A stretch of 64,000 nucleotides of DNA from Myoxocephalus aenaeus (Eukaryota > Chordata > Actinopteri > Perciformes > Cottidae). Every line of letters starts with the position of its first letter. Positions within the stretch are counted from its first letter, which is position 1. The notes under the pieces are model-generated. The model did no database searches, had not been told where the DNA came from, and saw only the letters and a list, made by a program, of their open reading frames with translations. The DNA lies in contig JBAMJR010000031.1 in assembly GCA_038501785.1 (NCBI GenBank), positions 10,808,501 through 10,872,500 of the forward strand, read 5' to 3'. Both the position numbers and the translations under genes were made by a program. Positions 49,859-61,024 of the stretch are shown one piece after another.

Positions 49859-50097
49859 GTGTGTGAACAGATTGGCCTGTAATTGAGTTTGTGTTTTACA
49901 TTTTAGATGAGAACACACTGGGTTCAAGTATATTAGGCCTCTGCTCTGTAATTGGAACCCTGGGAATAGTGTCCGATTTCAGGGCCGGCTTCATTTCCCC
50001 TTCGGAGGCTCTGCTGGCTGCGACACATACTGAGCTGATGAAGCTGCTAGAAACCTCTCCGACTAATTAACGGGAAATATTGGGATCGTAAGTAACA

Positions 50098-51627
50098 ATG
50101 AGGAAGCGAGTTACATTTGTTGAGCAGTTGAAAAAGGAAAACCTGTTAACCTGGTAAGACCACAATAATGAGTTTTAGTATTTAATGGATGAATGAGAAG
50201 GATGCATTGATATATTTTAAATTGGGAAATTATTTAATTCAATTTATTTTTTTAGGTCTGCAGAGTCTAACCAGAGATGCACACAGGGTGAGATTATACA
50301 GTATTCCCTTTAAAATGTGAACTTGTCATGAATAAACCTATTGCTTTCATTATTGAATTACAAAATGGATTATATAAATGCAAATGATATCTAAAATATA
50401 TAGTAGGTGTTTCCTTTCAAGTTGGTGACTAATCTAAAACACTGTCTCAGTAATAGTCTGCTTTTGTCGTTTCTGGCTATCGAAGAAGAATTCAGATCTT
50501 TTAACTTTGTAAAAGAAGCTAATACATGTGGCCCCTTTTATGTTTTTGTACACATATAACTACTTTATAATCGGTTTGGTGGTTTATAACAAATTATATT
50601 TTAGAAGCCTTGAACGTTTGTAAGTAGAATATTCTGAAAAATAACTAGTAACTATATCTGAAATACCTCTGAAATAGTGTAGTAGTATAAGAAGTACAAG
50701 AACCTCAACATTGTACATACAGTACTGGTATGTGCTATGTTGCTCAATAGTATATATTTTTTGTCAATTCACATCAGAGAAACAGCTCAGGTGGATGCAC
50801 AACCGAGAACCTTGTTTTAAAAGTATTACATTTGTACCAATATATGAAACACACGATAAATACTTTTCAGTCAAGAGTGTTATGATTAAGTAACACCACA
50901 GATCTGTAATACGGCGATGTTCTGCTGCATGTTGCCTTTAGCAGGCTTTGAAAGTGGACTTAGTCAGCAAGGGAGCGAGATGTACAGAGGAACACACGTG
51001 AATGCTTCTACAGGCGGCCAGCACATGAAGCCGATACTCATTCCCAAATCTATGATGTCTGCACCCTTCTTACAGGTAACCACTAAGGCTTGAACATATG
51101 CTAAAGTTAGTTTTCTTTTTTGTATTTTTTTTCCTGTCAAGGTCTTTCAGATGGTTTGAATGAGGTAATTGTAATATTGCTCAGGTGTAACAAGATTACT
51201 GTCATTCTACCACTTATAATCAGATAAGATCTTGTTTCTGTCTCAGCATCCAGCCCTTACAGCTGGACAGAGACGCTACCTTTGCAGTATAGCAAACGTT
51301 TACAGCACAGCGCACATGAGGCAGCAGATGAAGCAGCGCTATCTCAATGTGCTGCACACATGCGTACAACCAGGTGTGTATCTAAATGTCGCTCGAGCGT
51401 GACCTTTGACCACGGTCATTCATCTCGTGATGTGTTTTGCATTTCCTATAGGTCAGAATCCCACCTGCAGAAGGAGGTTTGGGATTCACCAGCTCAGAGA
51501 AAACAGTACGCTCACAAAGGATGCAGAGAAGGATGTGGCGAGGGCGAAGCCTCAAGGGCAGAGGAAGAGCAGAAGCAGCAGCACAGCTAATTCTGATGTC
51601 TTGCTTCCAAAAATAGTCAACAGATGA
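50098..51627 (+). CDS. fam216a: FAM216A-like protein of unknown function (5 exons)
   Basis: Exons 50098-50153, 50256-50287, 50945-51075, 51247-51373 and 51452-51627 join in phase to 522 nt, or 173 residues. The conserved family block is at about residues 58-100: KPILIPKSMMSAPFLQHPAL, then TAGQRRYLCSIANVYSTAHM. Human FAM216A has PKSMKNAPFLKHPDLTAGQR in the same place. The rest is basic and low in complexity, ending in a Ser/Lys/Arg-rich tail (GQRKSRSSSTANSDVLLPKI). No membrane helix or catalytic motif is visible. The first exon (MRKRVTFVEQLKKENLLTW) is the least certain part. It starts about 240 bases after the ube2g1 poly(A) signal, in the same direction. Function is not known to me. Confidence 0.82.
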
Positions 51628-52154
51628 CCAAAATGGTTTCACTATTTTGAGTGCATTAATGACCTTATAGTGAGTCCTTATGTCCTTATTAGCATCAATA
51701 TGTGTTGTGTTATTTCACACATTTTCAAATATGACATTAAGTGTCCTTGTGTGCAATCTTATTTACACAGATATACACTTATTATAGTCCCCACAGCATA
51801 TTGAGCTATAGATTCATATTTACATGTTCAGTTATTGAATATAGATTTGTTTATCAAGTATACTTGTTTTCTTAATTATGCTCTTATCAAAAACACATTA
51901 ATACATATTGTATGGTATATTCTGTTGCCCCTGATTTCTGACTTCATGTATGCTTTTCTAATGATATATTTATCAAATATTTCCATTCTTTAGTTTGGCC
52001 AGTTGAAAGCTGAGATCAATATGATTATGGATTTGTATTATGTTGCACCTGACAATATAACATGATGCATATCTTTATGACTATTTGATTGACTGTTTTT
52101 GTTTTGTTTTAATGTGACTCCTAATCTGTACAGGCCTTTTAGCTACCTCTGTGA

Positions 52155-52160
52155 AATAAA
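52155..52160 (+). terminator. fam216a: polyadenylation signal AATAAA for fam216a
   Basis: AATAAA lies about 530 bases after the stop and about 210 bases before the rad9b start codon. The stretch 51628-52154 is AT-rich 3-prime UTR with no other feature. Confidence 0.55.
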
Positions 52161-52370
52161 GCAACAAACAAACCTCCTAGTAACTTTAAGTATCTTGAGG
52201 ACATTTTCTTCTCGTGTGTAAAATGATTCAATCTTAAGATGTTGCGGAGGAAATGGTCACACTACGGTCTTTTAGCTTCACTAATTAGCATACTTCATGT
52301 TCGCGTGGACTGCGCGCGCAGAGTCTCGTGACGATCCGGTGAACTAACGGTGAACGTGACATCGGCGAAA

Positions 52371-55300
52371 ATGAACTGCGTCCTCGAAGGAAGTGGTGTA
52401 AAAGGTAGCTAGTAACTAGTAAACAAGGCTAGTGATATATTTAATTTGTGTTAAAGAATTACAACAATGTTGTAAGTTGTCGTAGCTCACGTGAGGCCTA
52501 TAAAACATTAAGTTATGACGAAAGAATAAGCTAGCTTTGATAATTTAGCGTTAGCTTAATTTAGCGTTAGCTTAATTTAGCGTTAGCTTAATTTAGCTTA
52601 TGGCTAATTTAGCCACTATTTCCGGGACTGAGGCAGTTGACCCACTTTGTATTGGAATAAAAAGCTAAGTTTGCTTGTAATATATAACGTTATATCGGTA
52701 ATCTTCAATTCTGGTGACGCTTTGTTGTGTTGCAGCATTTGGAAAGGCTGTTCATGCCTTGTCACGGATTGGAGATGAGCTGTGGTTGGATCCCACAGTG
52801 AGAGGGGTGAGCACAAGGAAAGGAAACTGTGTACCTTATAGTGATATCAATCCTATATTCCTGACCTACCAGGAGAGTAGCAAGGAATACTGACACTCTA
52901 GTGCTTCCCGTCTCCTCTCTTGGTTTTTAAATTAAATTAAAGTTATTTTACAGGAGGCCTCTATATTGGTCTCCAAGTATTGGGTCTCTTTTCTCCCTCC
53001 AGGCAATGGGAGCATATTCACTTAATATAATCTCTCTTTCTCTCTCTCTTTGTTTTGAAGCTGGCACTGAGATCAGTGAATTCTTCTCAATCTGCGTATG
53101 CCTGCTTCCTCTTCTCGCCGCTGTTCTTCCAGCACTACAGCCTGGGATCAGTATCAGAGCAGGGCCCTGAAACAATCAATTGCAAACTGTTCATGAAGGT
53201 AAATCATCATGTTGACTGTGGAGAGCTCAAAGTGACGTCACAGCTCACCGCACAGGACACATTTTCAGGATATAGAAGAAGTGGAAGTCTAAGATGACTT
53301 AATAATGTTTTCCCTTCCCTTTGTTTTTAAGTCAGTTCTACCTCTTTTCCGGTGTTTGACTTCGATTCAGCGCAATGTGGAGCGATGTCAGATATCGATC
53401 AGCACTCCCAACGACCGAGTGATGATCCAGTTTTTCTGCAAGCATGGTAGTAAACATTGCATTTTGTATTATAAGCTAGCTGCAGGCAAAGGACATATTC
53501 AGGATTTGTAGAGACCCCTCATATATAATTGTAAAGGCATTATCCATTTGAATAGACCACTAAAAACATATTCTCTTTACTTGGTCAGTTTTCTTTTACC
53601 ATGTTTAAAATGACCTCTATGAATGCTGTGCTGCAGACACTGCATTGCATATTACCAGCACTTGGTGGCAGTGTTCTCCAACTATCTTGTTTCTGCTTTT
53701 GTGATAGGCATCACTAAGACCCACAACCTATGTTTCCAGGAGAGTGAAGCTCTGCAGGCAGTGTTTGCCTCACACCTCTCCCCCAATGTGCTGAAAGCTC
53801 CTGCCAGGTTAGCAGCTCAGTATTCTGTTATCAACCTCAAGAACTTTAACTTTCTATTCCATCCAACAAATGAAGCTTCAGGATTGCTTTATCATTTTAA
53901 TGCAAACAAAATCGTAGTTATCTTAATGCATAGAATTATTTTTTTTCACGACAAGTGGATTTACTGTAAAATGAATCAGGTGCCAGCTGGATCCAGCAGT
54001 CCAGTCTATTTTAATTGGAAACAGAATGGGTGTTAACAATGCTTTTTACTCTCAGCTGGCTCTGGGCCAACACACACAGTTCAGTGCAATTCAGTTTAGT
54101 CAACCAGATTGGCCAAGACATAATCATTAATACCCAAAGTATCGTCCATTAGTAGCACAATGTTGACATAAGGCTCTCTGCTCAATGCGTAGGTAGGTTG
54201 ATTCTCTGTAGGTTGGCATTTGTTGTGCTCTACCTCTACAGGCTCCTTAGTGATATGGTGATGCATTTCCCAGTGTCCCAGGAGGAAATCACTCTGTCCA
54301 TGACTCCTCTGAGAGTCAGCCTGAGAAATTACTATGAGGGGGAAAACGGTGAGCTAACGTTACACTGTGATTTGGCCCAGGCCCACGATAATACTGTGTG
54401 TGACTAATGCCAGAAGTGTAAAAAAAGTCTCTTTTAACCTGATAATGGAAATGCTGCAAACTCTTCAACAAACACTAAAAATGTCACGCGCATACTATTT
54501 GTCAGTCACAGATCACATGAAGAATATGTACACAGAGATGTCCTTACACCCAGACGAGTTTGACTACTTTCAGATCGGAGTGGAGTCGGATATAACCTTC
54601 TGTCTGAAGGAGTTGAGGGTAACAAAATGTATTTTTGGAGGCTCCTTTTATCCTGTTACATGATAATATTATGTGTATCTTTGTTTGTGTGTGTGTGTGC
54701 GTGCAAAGAGTCAGTGTGTGTAACTGGCTTCAGGAGTATTTCATGTCTTGGAGGTCATGTTTCTGGTCCTGTATTTTGGACACTTACATGTCATAAAAAG
54801 CCACTGTACCTGGCTCTTTGCATCGTTACCATGTGAACTTCCCCTCAGTGTTGTATCTCATCTTTATAGCACAAATAGTGTGATCTAAGTGACGCATATT
54901 AAACAGCATAGAGAAAATAATTGAAGTTATGAGTTGTAGAAATTATAGGCTACACATTACTTGGGTTATTGTGTAACTTTTAAGCCACAGTGTTTGTATT
55001 TTAAGGGCTGGCTCAATTTATGTCAATCTTAAACGGTTTATATTGGATCGTGGAGAACTATAATGTAATTTCCTGAATAGCGTGCGTAGCAATCCAAAGT
55101 GATTTGTTACAGTGTCTGAATGAACACGCCCCAATTTAAATTGCTTTCTTCTGTACTGGCTTGAAAAACAAAGTAAATGGACTGGGTTGGCCATTTGGAG
55201 AAACAGTCCTTGTGTTCGTCCAGTTAATGAGACTTGACCTGCATTAAACCCATAGCTCTTGTCCCTAAATGTCTTGGAATGTTTCTGGGATACCTTGCTG

Positions 55301-57056
55301 TGAGGCTCCTCATTAGCCAGCCTAGTGTCCTTGTTCCTGTCGGTTTTGGAAAATCGGGTTTGGATGGATTAAAGGCCAGGCCCTAAGTTTTAGTCGGCCT
55401 CAGTTTACTCAAGCTTTTATAGTTTTCTTATGCCTGATAATTGTACACATGCCGTAATGCTATTCTCAAAATGATTGGCTATTAAAATGTCACAGTCACA
55501 TCAAGTATGCACACACGCTGTACGTTTTTGACAGTGAATTGTTGCTGTTCTTTTTTCTTTTCTTGCTTAGGGTTTACTGTCCTTTGCAGAGTCACATTGC
55601 CTTCCAGTGTCTGTCCACTCCGGTGTTGCAGGAAAGTAAGTCTGTTTGCCATCGTGATCAGTTCAAGTTGCATTTGTATCTCAAGTTGCAAAGACCAACA
55701 TGTGGTGCTTACTCTCAAAATGCACTAAACTATTTAGTCCGTGGCTTGTGAGCCATTTTACCAAGTGACTAGTTATGCAGAGTTTTCCTAGTAAAACTGA
55801 ATGTTACTGGTTATTTTGAAAGTGGAGATTAAGTAGTTGGATTTCTGTCACTGATGTTGTTTGCAGGCCCGTGTGCTTCTCTGTGGAGGACATGGTCCTG
55901 GAGGCTACCGTGGTGCTGGCTACTCTGATCGACTCTGAAAGCAGGGGCCCCTCTCAGCCTCTGGAGACGCCGGCCCCTACGACACCCAGGTAACACACTT
56001 TGCTGCCAATCCTGCCTGCAATAATAATTGGTATCAGCACAGATGTAATTTTATTTTGACCCGGCAGTGTCACAACTGAAGTTTTTGTAGGCCCAGTTTC
56101 TCAGATCTACTGTGACGGTGTATTCGAGAATATGATTGAATCTTCCCACAGGGCGCTACATGAGCTTCTCTCCTGGCACTCAGTCAAGGCAGTTTGCCCT
56201 CATTGGCTGTTTTTAGCTTCCTAAGAGGGCATAGTATTACAGCAGACAGCCTTGTGTCTGTAACAAAGATAAACAGGGTAAGTGCAGGACAGGTGGGGTT
56301 AGGTTAGAAGGCTGTCAGTGGGACAGTCTGTAATCCTCTCATCTCCACTATGCTAGCCTGCGTGGCTGCTCTGCTAACTCTCTCTGTGTTACTGTGCTTT
56401 GGGCTCTGGGTGGATCCTGTCTGACTGGAACATCTGGGTCATTTGTTGCTTGGTTTGCTTGTGTGCACTGCTGGGAGTCTGCAGAGACATCGCTAACCTA
56501 ATGAGCAGGCAGCTCTGCAGTGCTCAGGAATTCAACAACAACCTGCACTCCTCAACCTTTATATTTAGTTTTGCCATGAATCACTCAGGCTACATTTATG
56601 AAAAATCGTATTTGTAACATGCTTGTAACTAAACTTGCATTCCTGCTGCCGCAGGCCTTTTGAAGTAGAACTGAAGAGCCTGCGGTTGTCTGGAGACTTT
56701 TTTAAACCAGCTTTTTAACCCAGCTTGCTCTCTTCTACCTGCAGTTCTCCTCTATATACTTCTGGTCTGGTTGCTTCTCTGAGGCTGATGACACGTACTG
56801 TGGTTACATGCACAGGGTTTAGTTACCGGGCTTAAAGACACTTTCAGTATCAGCAGATAAATACACACAATGTTCTCCAACATTCAAACTCCTTACGTTG
56901 ATAATAATGGCAGGTTTATAATCCTCGGTGTTCTATTTGACTGTTTTAGTGACGAAGAATAACTTAATATCTTGGTTATTGAATATGTTGTTTAAACACC
57001 AAGTGAGTACTATTTTAATGTAAATATTGTTTTAAATGCACTGTTTTTATCTCTAG

Positions 57057-57119
<63 letters not shown>

Positions 57120-58756
57120 AAGACAACACAGACACAAGGTCAGAACATTTAGAATGCTCAAAATATTTATGTGTTTGTTATTTGAGTTTTTATGGTTGTA
57201 GTGTTATGGAACATTTCCTCTCCAGGCTTTGTATACCTCTCTTCTTTTCCCTGACGTTTCATAGCAGAAACACTATCTCCACTCCCTCCATGAGACACGG
57301 CAGTATAACCCACAGCTCTCCTCACCGGGCTCGCTGGTAATCCACACGAGTTTCACTGAGACACACTGTGACTTCACCGTGTTGTCTGCACAGGGACGGA
57401 ATTGTTACTTTGCTGCCATAAGACATGGCGCTGTACACCACAAGAACAACAGCGCCACGACTCTTTTTGCAAGCATAAGAACTGATTAAGTCGGAATGTT
57501 GTGTGTGTTTTCCTCAGGTGTGCTGAGGCTGCTGTTCTACCTGTGGGTTCATGTGAGGCAGACAGCAGGAAGCCTCAGGATATTCCTGCTGTGATGGAGC
57601 TGATAGCATCCAGCCAGGGCAGCCCTATAATCAACCCACCTGCTCTAATGCTGGCTGACGACTCCAACAGGCTCGGTGTAGCTGATGTCAGTGCCACCAC
57701 GACGCCTGCTTCCTCCACGGTAACAAGAGCTTCCTGTTGGTTATTCATTTGTACTGTTTTTACTGTTTGTTCTCTGGGGCTGGCAGGTTTTACAGCTTTG
57801 ACAGGATGGGTGTCCCAAAGTGCTTCAAGTGTTTTACTCTGACCTCTATTGGAAGTATGCCCAGAGTGCCACATTGCCTCACCACACGAGGTGTGACTGA
57901 AGGAGACGAGCAAGGTGACACTGGATGTGAAAGATGCGGAGGTCTATGTCACTATAATGAATCTAACCTTTTTGTTGGAATCAGTCAAAACTCCTGGTGT
58001 TGCTCCTCCGTGTTGAATGTTTTTGTCTGGGGATCTTTTTTTTCGGGCCCCCCGAAGAGGTTAATATCATCTTGTTAGACCAGTTTTCAGAGATCTGATG
58101 CAGCACTTATTTAGTTTTTTATTGCATTGAGAGCATTTTCATTAACTTGCTTTAGCAAACAAATTCAGAACGGAAACTTTTTGACGCACTGAAATATTGT
58201 TTTAAAAAGACTGTACATCAAGGATTGGTACTTGGACTCGAGTCGCACACACAAAGTGACTTGACTTGGATGTTAACATTTTTTATTTTTATTTGGGAGC
58301 ATCTCTGGGTTTGAGTTTGTTACATTAGACAATTATTTGGAGACCCAGTGTAATTATACAATACGGTTACGCCCTTATTGAAAGATAGGTTTCAGTTATT
58401 ATTGCAGGCCTAATGTTAGCAATGGTTTTTTTGCATTTCAATAGCCTGTTTACAGTGATCATGCACCAAACTACTAATCAAGGCTGATACTGTATGCTAA
58501 TAGATAAAGGAGTGATAATACAGTAGCCTTCATGCTTTTAATTCCTTGGTTATAACTCAGAACAACCATAAAACACTTGACTTGGACTAAATAAAACTGA
58601 CTTGTACACTAACATGTCGTCTTTATTTCCCTTTAGATCTGCTCCCTCCTGTTCAGGGCCTTGTCGTCTGAGGACAATGACGGTTGTGCTGGCAGACTGC
58701 CTGTTCTCGCATTTCACAGTGACGAAGAGGAGGAAGACTACACGAGAAGCCTCTGA
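52371..58756 (+). CDS. rad9b: RAD9 checkpoint clamp subunit, RAD9B type (11 exons)
   Basis: RAD9 forms the PCNA-like 9-1-1 ring with HUS1 and RAD1, loaded at damaged DNA to activate ATR. Exons: 52371-52404, 52736-52806, 53061-53198, 53332-53446, 53708-53807, 54242-54348, 54512-54618 (or from 54506), 55571-55635, 55867-55989, 57518-57719, 58637-58756. They total 1182 nt, or 393 residues (human RAD9B 417). The clamp fold covers about residues 1-275, with MNCVLEGSGVKAFGKAVHAL, SAYACFLFSPLFFQHY, THNLCFQESEALQ and DEFDYFQIGVESDITFCLKE as family landmarks. The tail is poorly conserved until CSLLFRALSSEDND and the acidic HSDEEEEDYTRSL end. I call it rad9b rather than rad9a because of its place between fam216a and pptc7. 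Exon 10 is the least certain. Confidence 0.9.
52541..52600. repeat. 16-bp tandem repeat in rad9b intron 1
   Basis: The unit TAATTTAGCGTTAGCT repeats about 3.5 times. TTAGCGTTAGC therefore occurs at 52545, 52561 and 52577. Confidence 0.9.
57057..57114. repeat. (AT)n microsatellite in rad9b intron 9
   Basis: A nearly perfect AT dinucleotide run of about 58 bases. The intron 55990-57517 holds nothing else I recognise. Confidence 0.95.
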
Positions 58757-59118
58757 GAACGGAGCTGTTACACAACTTTGTTTCTCACCTTAAGTTTTTG
58801 TGATAAGTGTTAAGGTCGGCACAACATTCAACTGTCGGCAGAGTGAAATGTATTTGATGTACTTTAAGGTTAAGATATTTATAGCTCAAACAGTTGCTTT
58901 GCTTGTATTAATTGTTAAGTTTCCCCACAATGTTCAGTTGTAAATCCAGAAAAATGTTTTTATAATTTATTCAAATGATCCATAAACTTATTTATTTGGG
59001 AAATTTCGGTGTGTGAAATATGTTTGTCCTAGCATGGAAGGGGAAGAAAGACTATCTGATCTGAAGATGCTACACCCGTCTGTTGATGGTAGTATGCCTG
59101 AAATCTGAGGAATGTGCG

Positions 59119-59128
59119 TGCACACGCG

Positions 59129-59167
<39 letters not shown>
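59119..59167. repeat. (CG)n/(CA)n microsatellite between rad9b and pptc7
   Basis: A short CG alternation runs into a (CA)n tract immediately before the convergent polyadenylation signals. Confidence 0.95.
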
Positions 59168-59169
<2 letters not shown>

Positions 59170-59187
59170 CATCAAATACAACCAGAT

Positions 59188-59193
59188 AATAAA
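59188..59193 (+). terminator. rad9b: polyadenylation signal AATAAA for rad9b
   Basis: AATAAA lies about 430 bases after the rad9b stop. It is only 11 bases from the start of the opposite-strand signal of pptc7 at 59204-59209. Confidence 0.45.
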
Positions 59194-59203
59194 TACTATA
59201 CTC

Positions 59204-59209
59204 TTTATT
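59204..59209 (-). terminator. pptc7: polyadenylation signal for pptc7
   Basis: TTTATT on the plus strand is AATAAA on the minus strand, giving a pptc7 3-prime UTR of about 1.8 kb (59210-61024). That UTR contains a run of 21 C (G on the plus strand) at 60907-60927 and is otherwise featureless. Confidence 0.5.
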
Positions 59210-60906
59210 TAAATATTGTACAGATTTGAAAACGTTTTTTTTTTTTTTACAGCGTTTAGATCTTCATTGAACTGTACACGCAGAATATATACAGACACAT
59301 GCTCTCATTGTAACAAAGGGTTTGAAAGAGGAAGATGAGAGATGACGGAGAAAGGTGTCAGGGCATGTACGAGCCAGGAAGTACCGTCTGACGGGGAGAA
59401 TCGCTTTGTAATAATATTAAGGCTGCTTAGATTGGCCTCAACTCACATCTTCACCACTGACTGATCATTTCAAAATGTCACCTGACACCGCAGTCAGTCT
59501 TCCAGAGGGAATTTAACTCAGATTAAGTCTGGAAACAGGCCATTAGGATTAGATAGTGCAGATTGTAAACGGTGGTCTGACGATCCACAGGGAGGATCTT
59601 CTAAGCATGCAATGGCTTTATCACTATTCCTAAATTCCTGACTGAGTGAAGAAGAGCAGATTCAGTAGGGAGAAACGGTGGAAATTTCAAAGTGTTAAGA
59701 CAGCAGGGCATGATGGGAAACCGTTTTGACTCTTATAGCTACCTAATGTTTTTTAGGATTTGCGCTTAACACCTGGCACAGTTTGGGGTTTAAGGAATTA
59801 TGGACATTTGCCAGTGATACAAGGCACATCATGAGAACATTACTCAAAATATTTTTCATCTGTGGGTTAAAGTCGTCGTAGATGCAGAGTGCAAATCTGT
59901 AGTGATGTAATGGAAACATAATGACCACGTCTCACTTCTGAATGTGCCATCGGAAAAGAGAAGAAAAGGAAACGGATTTGTGAACAATAGTTTCTCAAGT
60001 TACTAATATATATAAGAGTTCAACAATCCCACTGAACAAAGAAGTTACAAAAATACATTTGGTCACCTGACCAACTTCCACTGTGTTGATCTTTTTCAGA
60101 TATGCTTCATGAGCGTTGTGCGTTTAAGGCTGCGACACCGACAGTGGAAATGGAGAAATCTTTAGCCTTCACATCCATATCAGACGTTCGTAATTACGTC
60201 ATGGCAATAGACTCACTGACGAGCAAGAGAAGCATTCGTCACACATTCACAGACGCGTCACATGTAGTCGCCATCAAGACTTCGGCGGCAGCTGTGAGAT
60301 TAAAGGGAGGGCATCTGTTTGACACAATATATATCTGGCGAGGCTTTTCAACAAAGAAATCCTGAAATCCAGCCATGAAGTAACAAAGATGTCATAGACG
60401 TTGCATACACTAAAAAAAAATTGCGAATATTTATCTAAAACATCCCAGAACAGCACACTGGTCATTTCCTACTACCGAACACTATGCTCTCTGCACCCTA
60501 ACGCTGCAATCTCCTGTGCAGTTCCCTTCTCGGCACTACTGATGAAATGCATCTTTCCCTTTCAGCAGCCCGGCACAGGGCCGCTTTGACAGTCTCGCAC
60601 ATCTCGTCTCAACCGCCTTCCTTCCAGCCCAAACCACCCCATCAGAGAAAGATGACTTATCCTTGTCCGACAGGATCCTCATCTCCACCGTGCCCAATGG
60701 CTGCTTATGCCTGTCAATGGGATTATCCAGTGAGCACTGGGACAACTGCAAAGATGCCGACATTGCAGCCTGGCCAAGAGGACGTTCTCAGGCCTCTTAG
60801 TCGCCTTTATTCAGCCACTCTCTAATGGACACAATCACAGAGAAGTGGGCATGTAGGCGTTTTGTCTGGGGGGATGAGGCAGAGTAGAGCCAGTGGATGT
60901 ATGGGA

Positions 60907-60927
60907 GGGGGGGGGGGGGGGGGGGGG
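60907..60927. repeat. homopolymer G tract in the pptc7 3-prime UTR
   Basis: Twenty-one consecutive G on the plus strand, C in the pptc7 transcript. The exact length is prone to sequencing error. Confidence 0.9.
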
Positions 60928-61024
60928 AAGCATCCGACATCAGTTCTTTATCCTGGCCAGCAGGAAACAAAGCAGTCCATCAGCTGCAGAGGCAGATGCC
61001 CCCCTGATGCACACCTCCACACCT

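Noticed and set aside
57737..58078. Plus-strand 113-codon frame beginning inside rad9b intron 10
   Set aside because: I tested it as a rad9b exon. Every acceptor in phase with exon 10 meets a stop or loses similarity, while direct splicing to 58637 restores the conserved CSLLFRALSSEDND tail.
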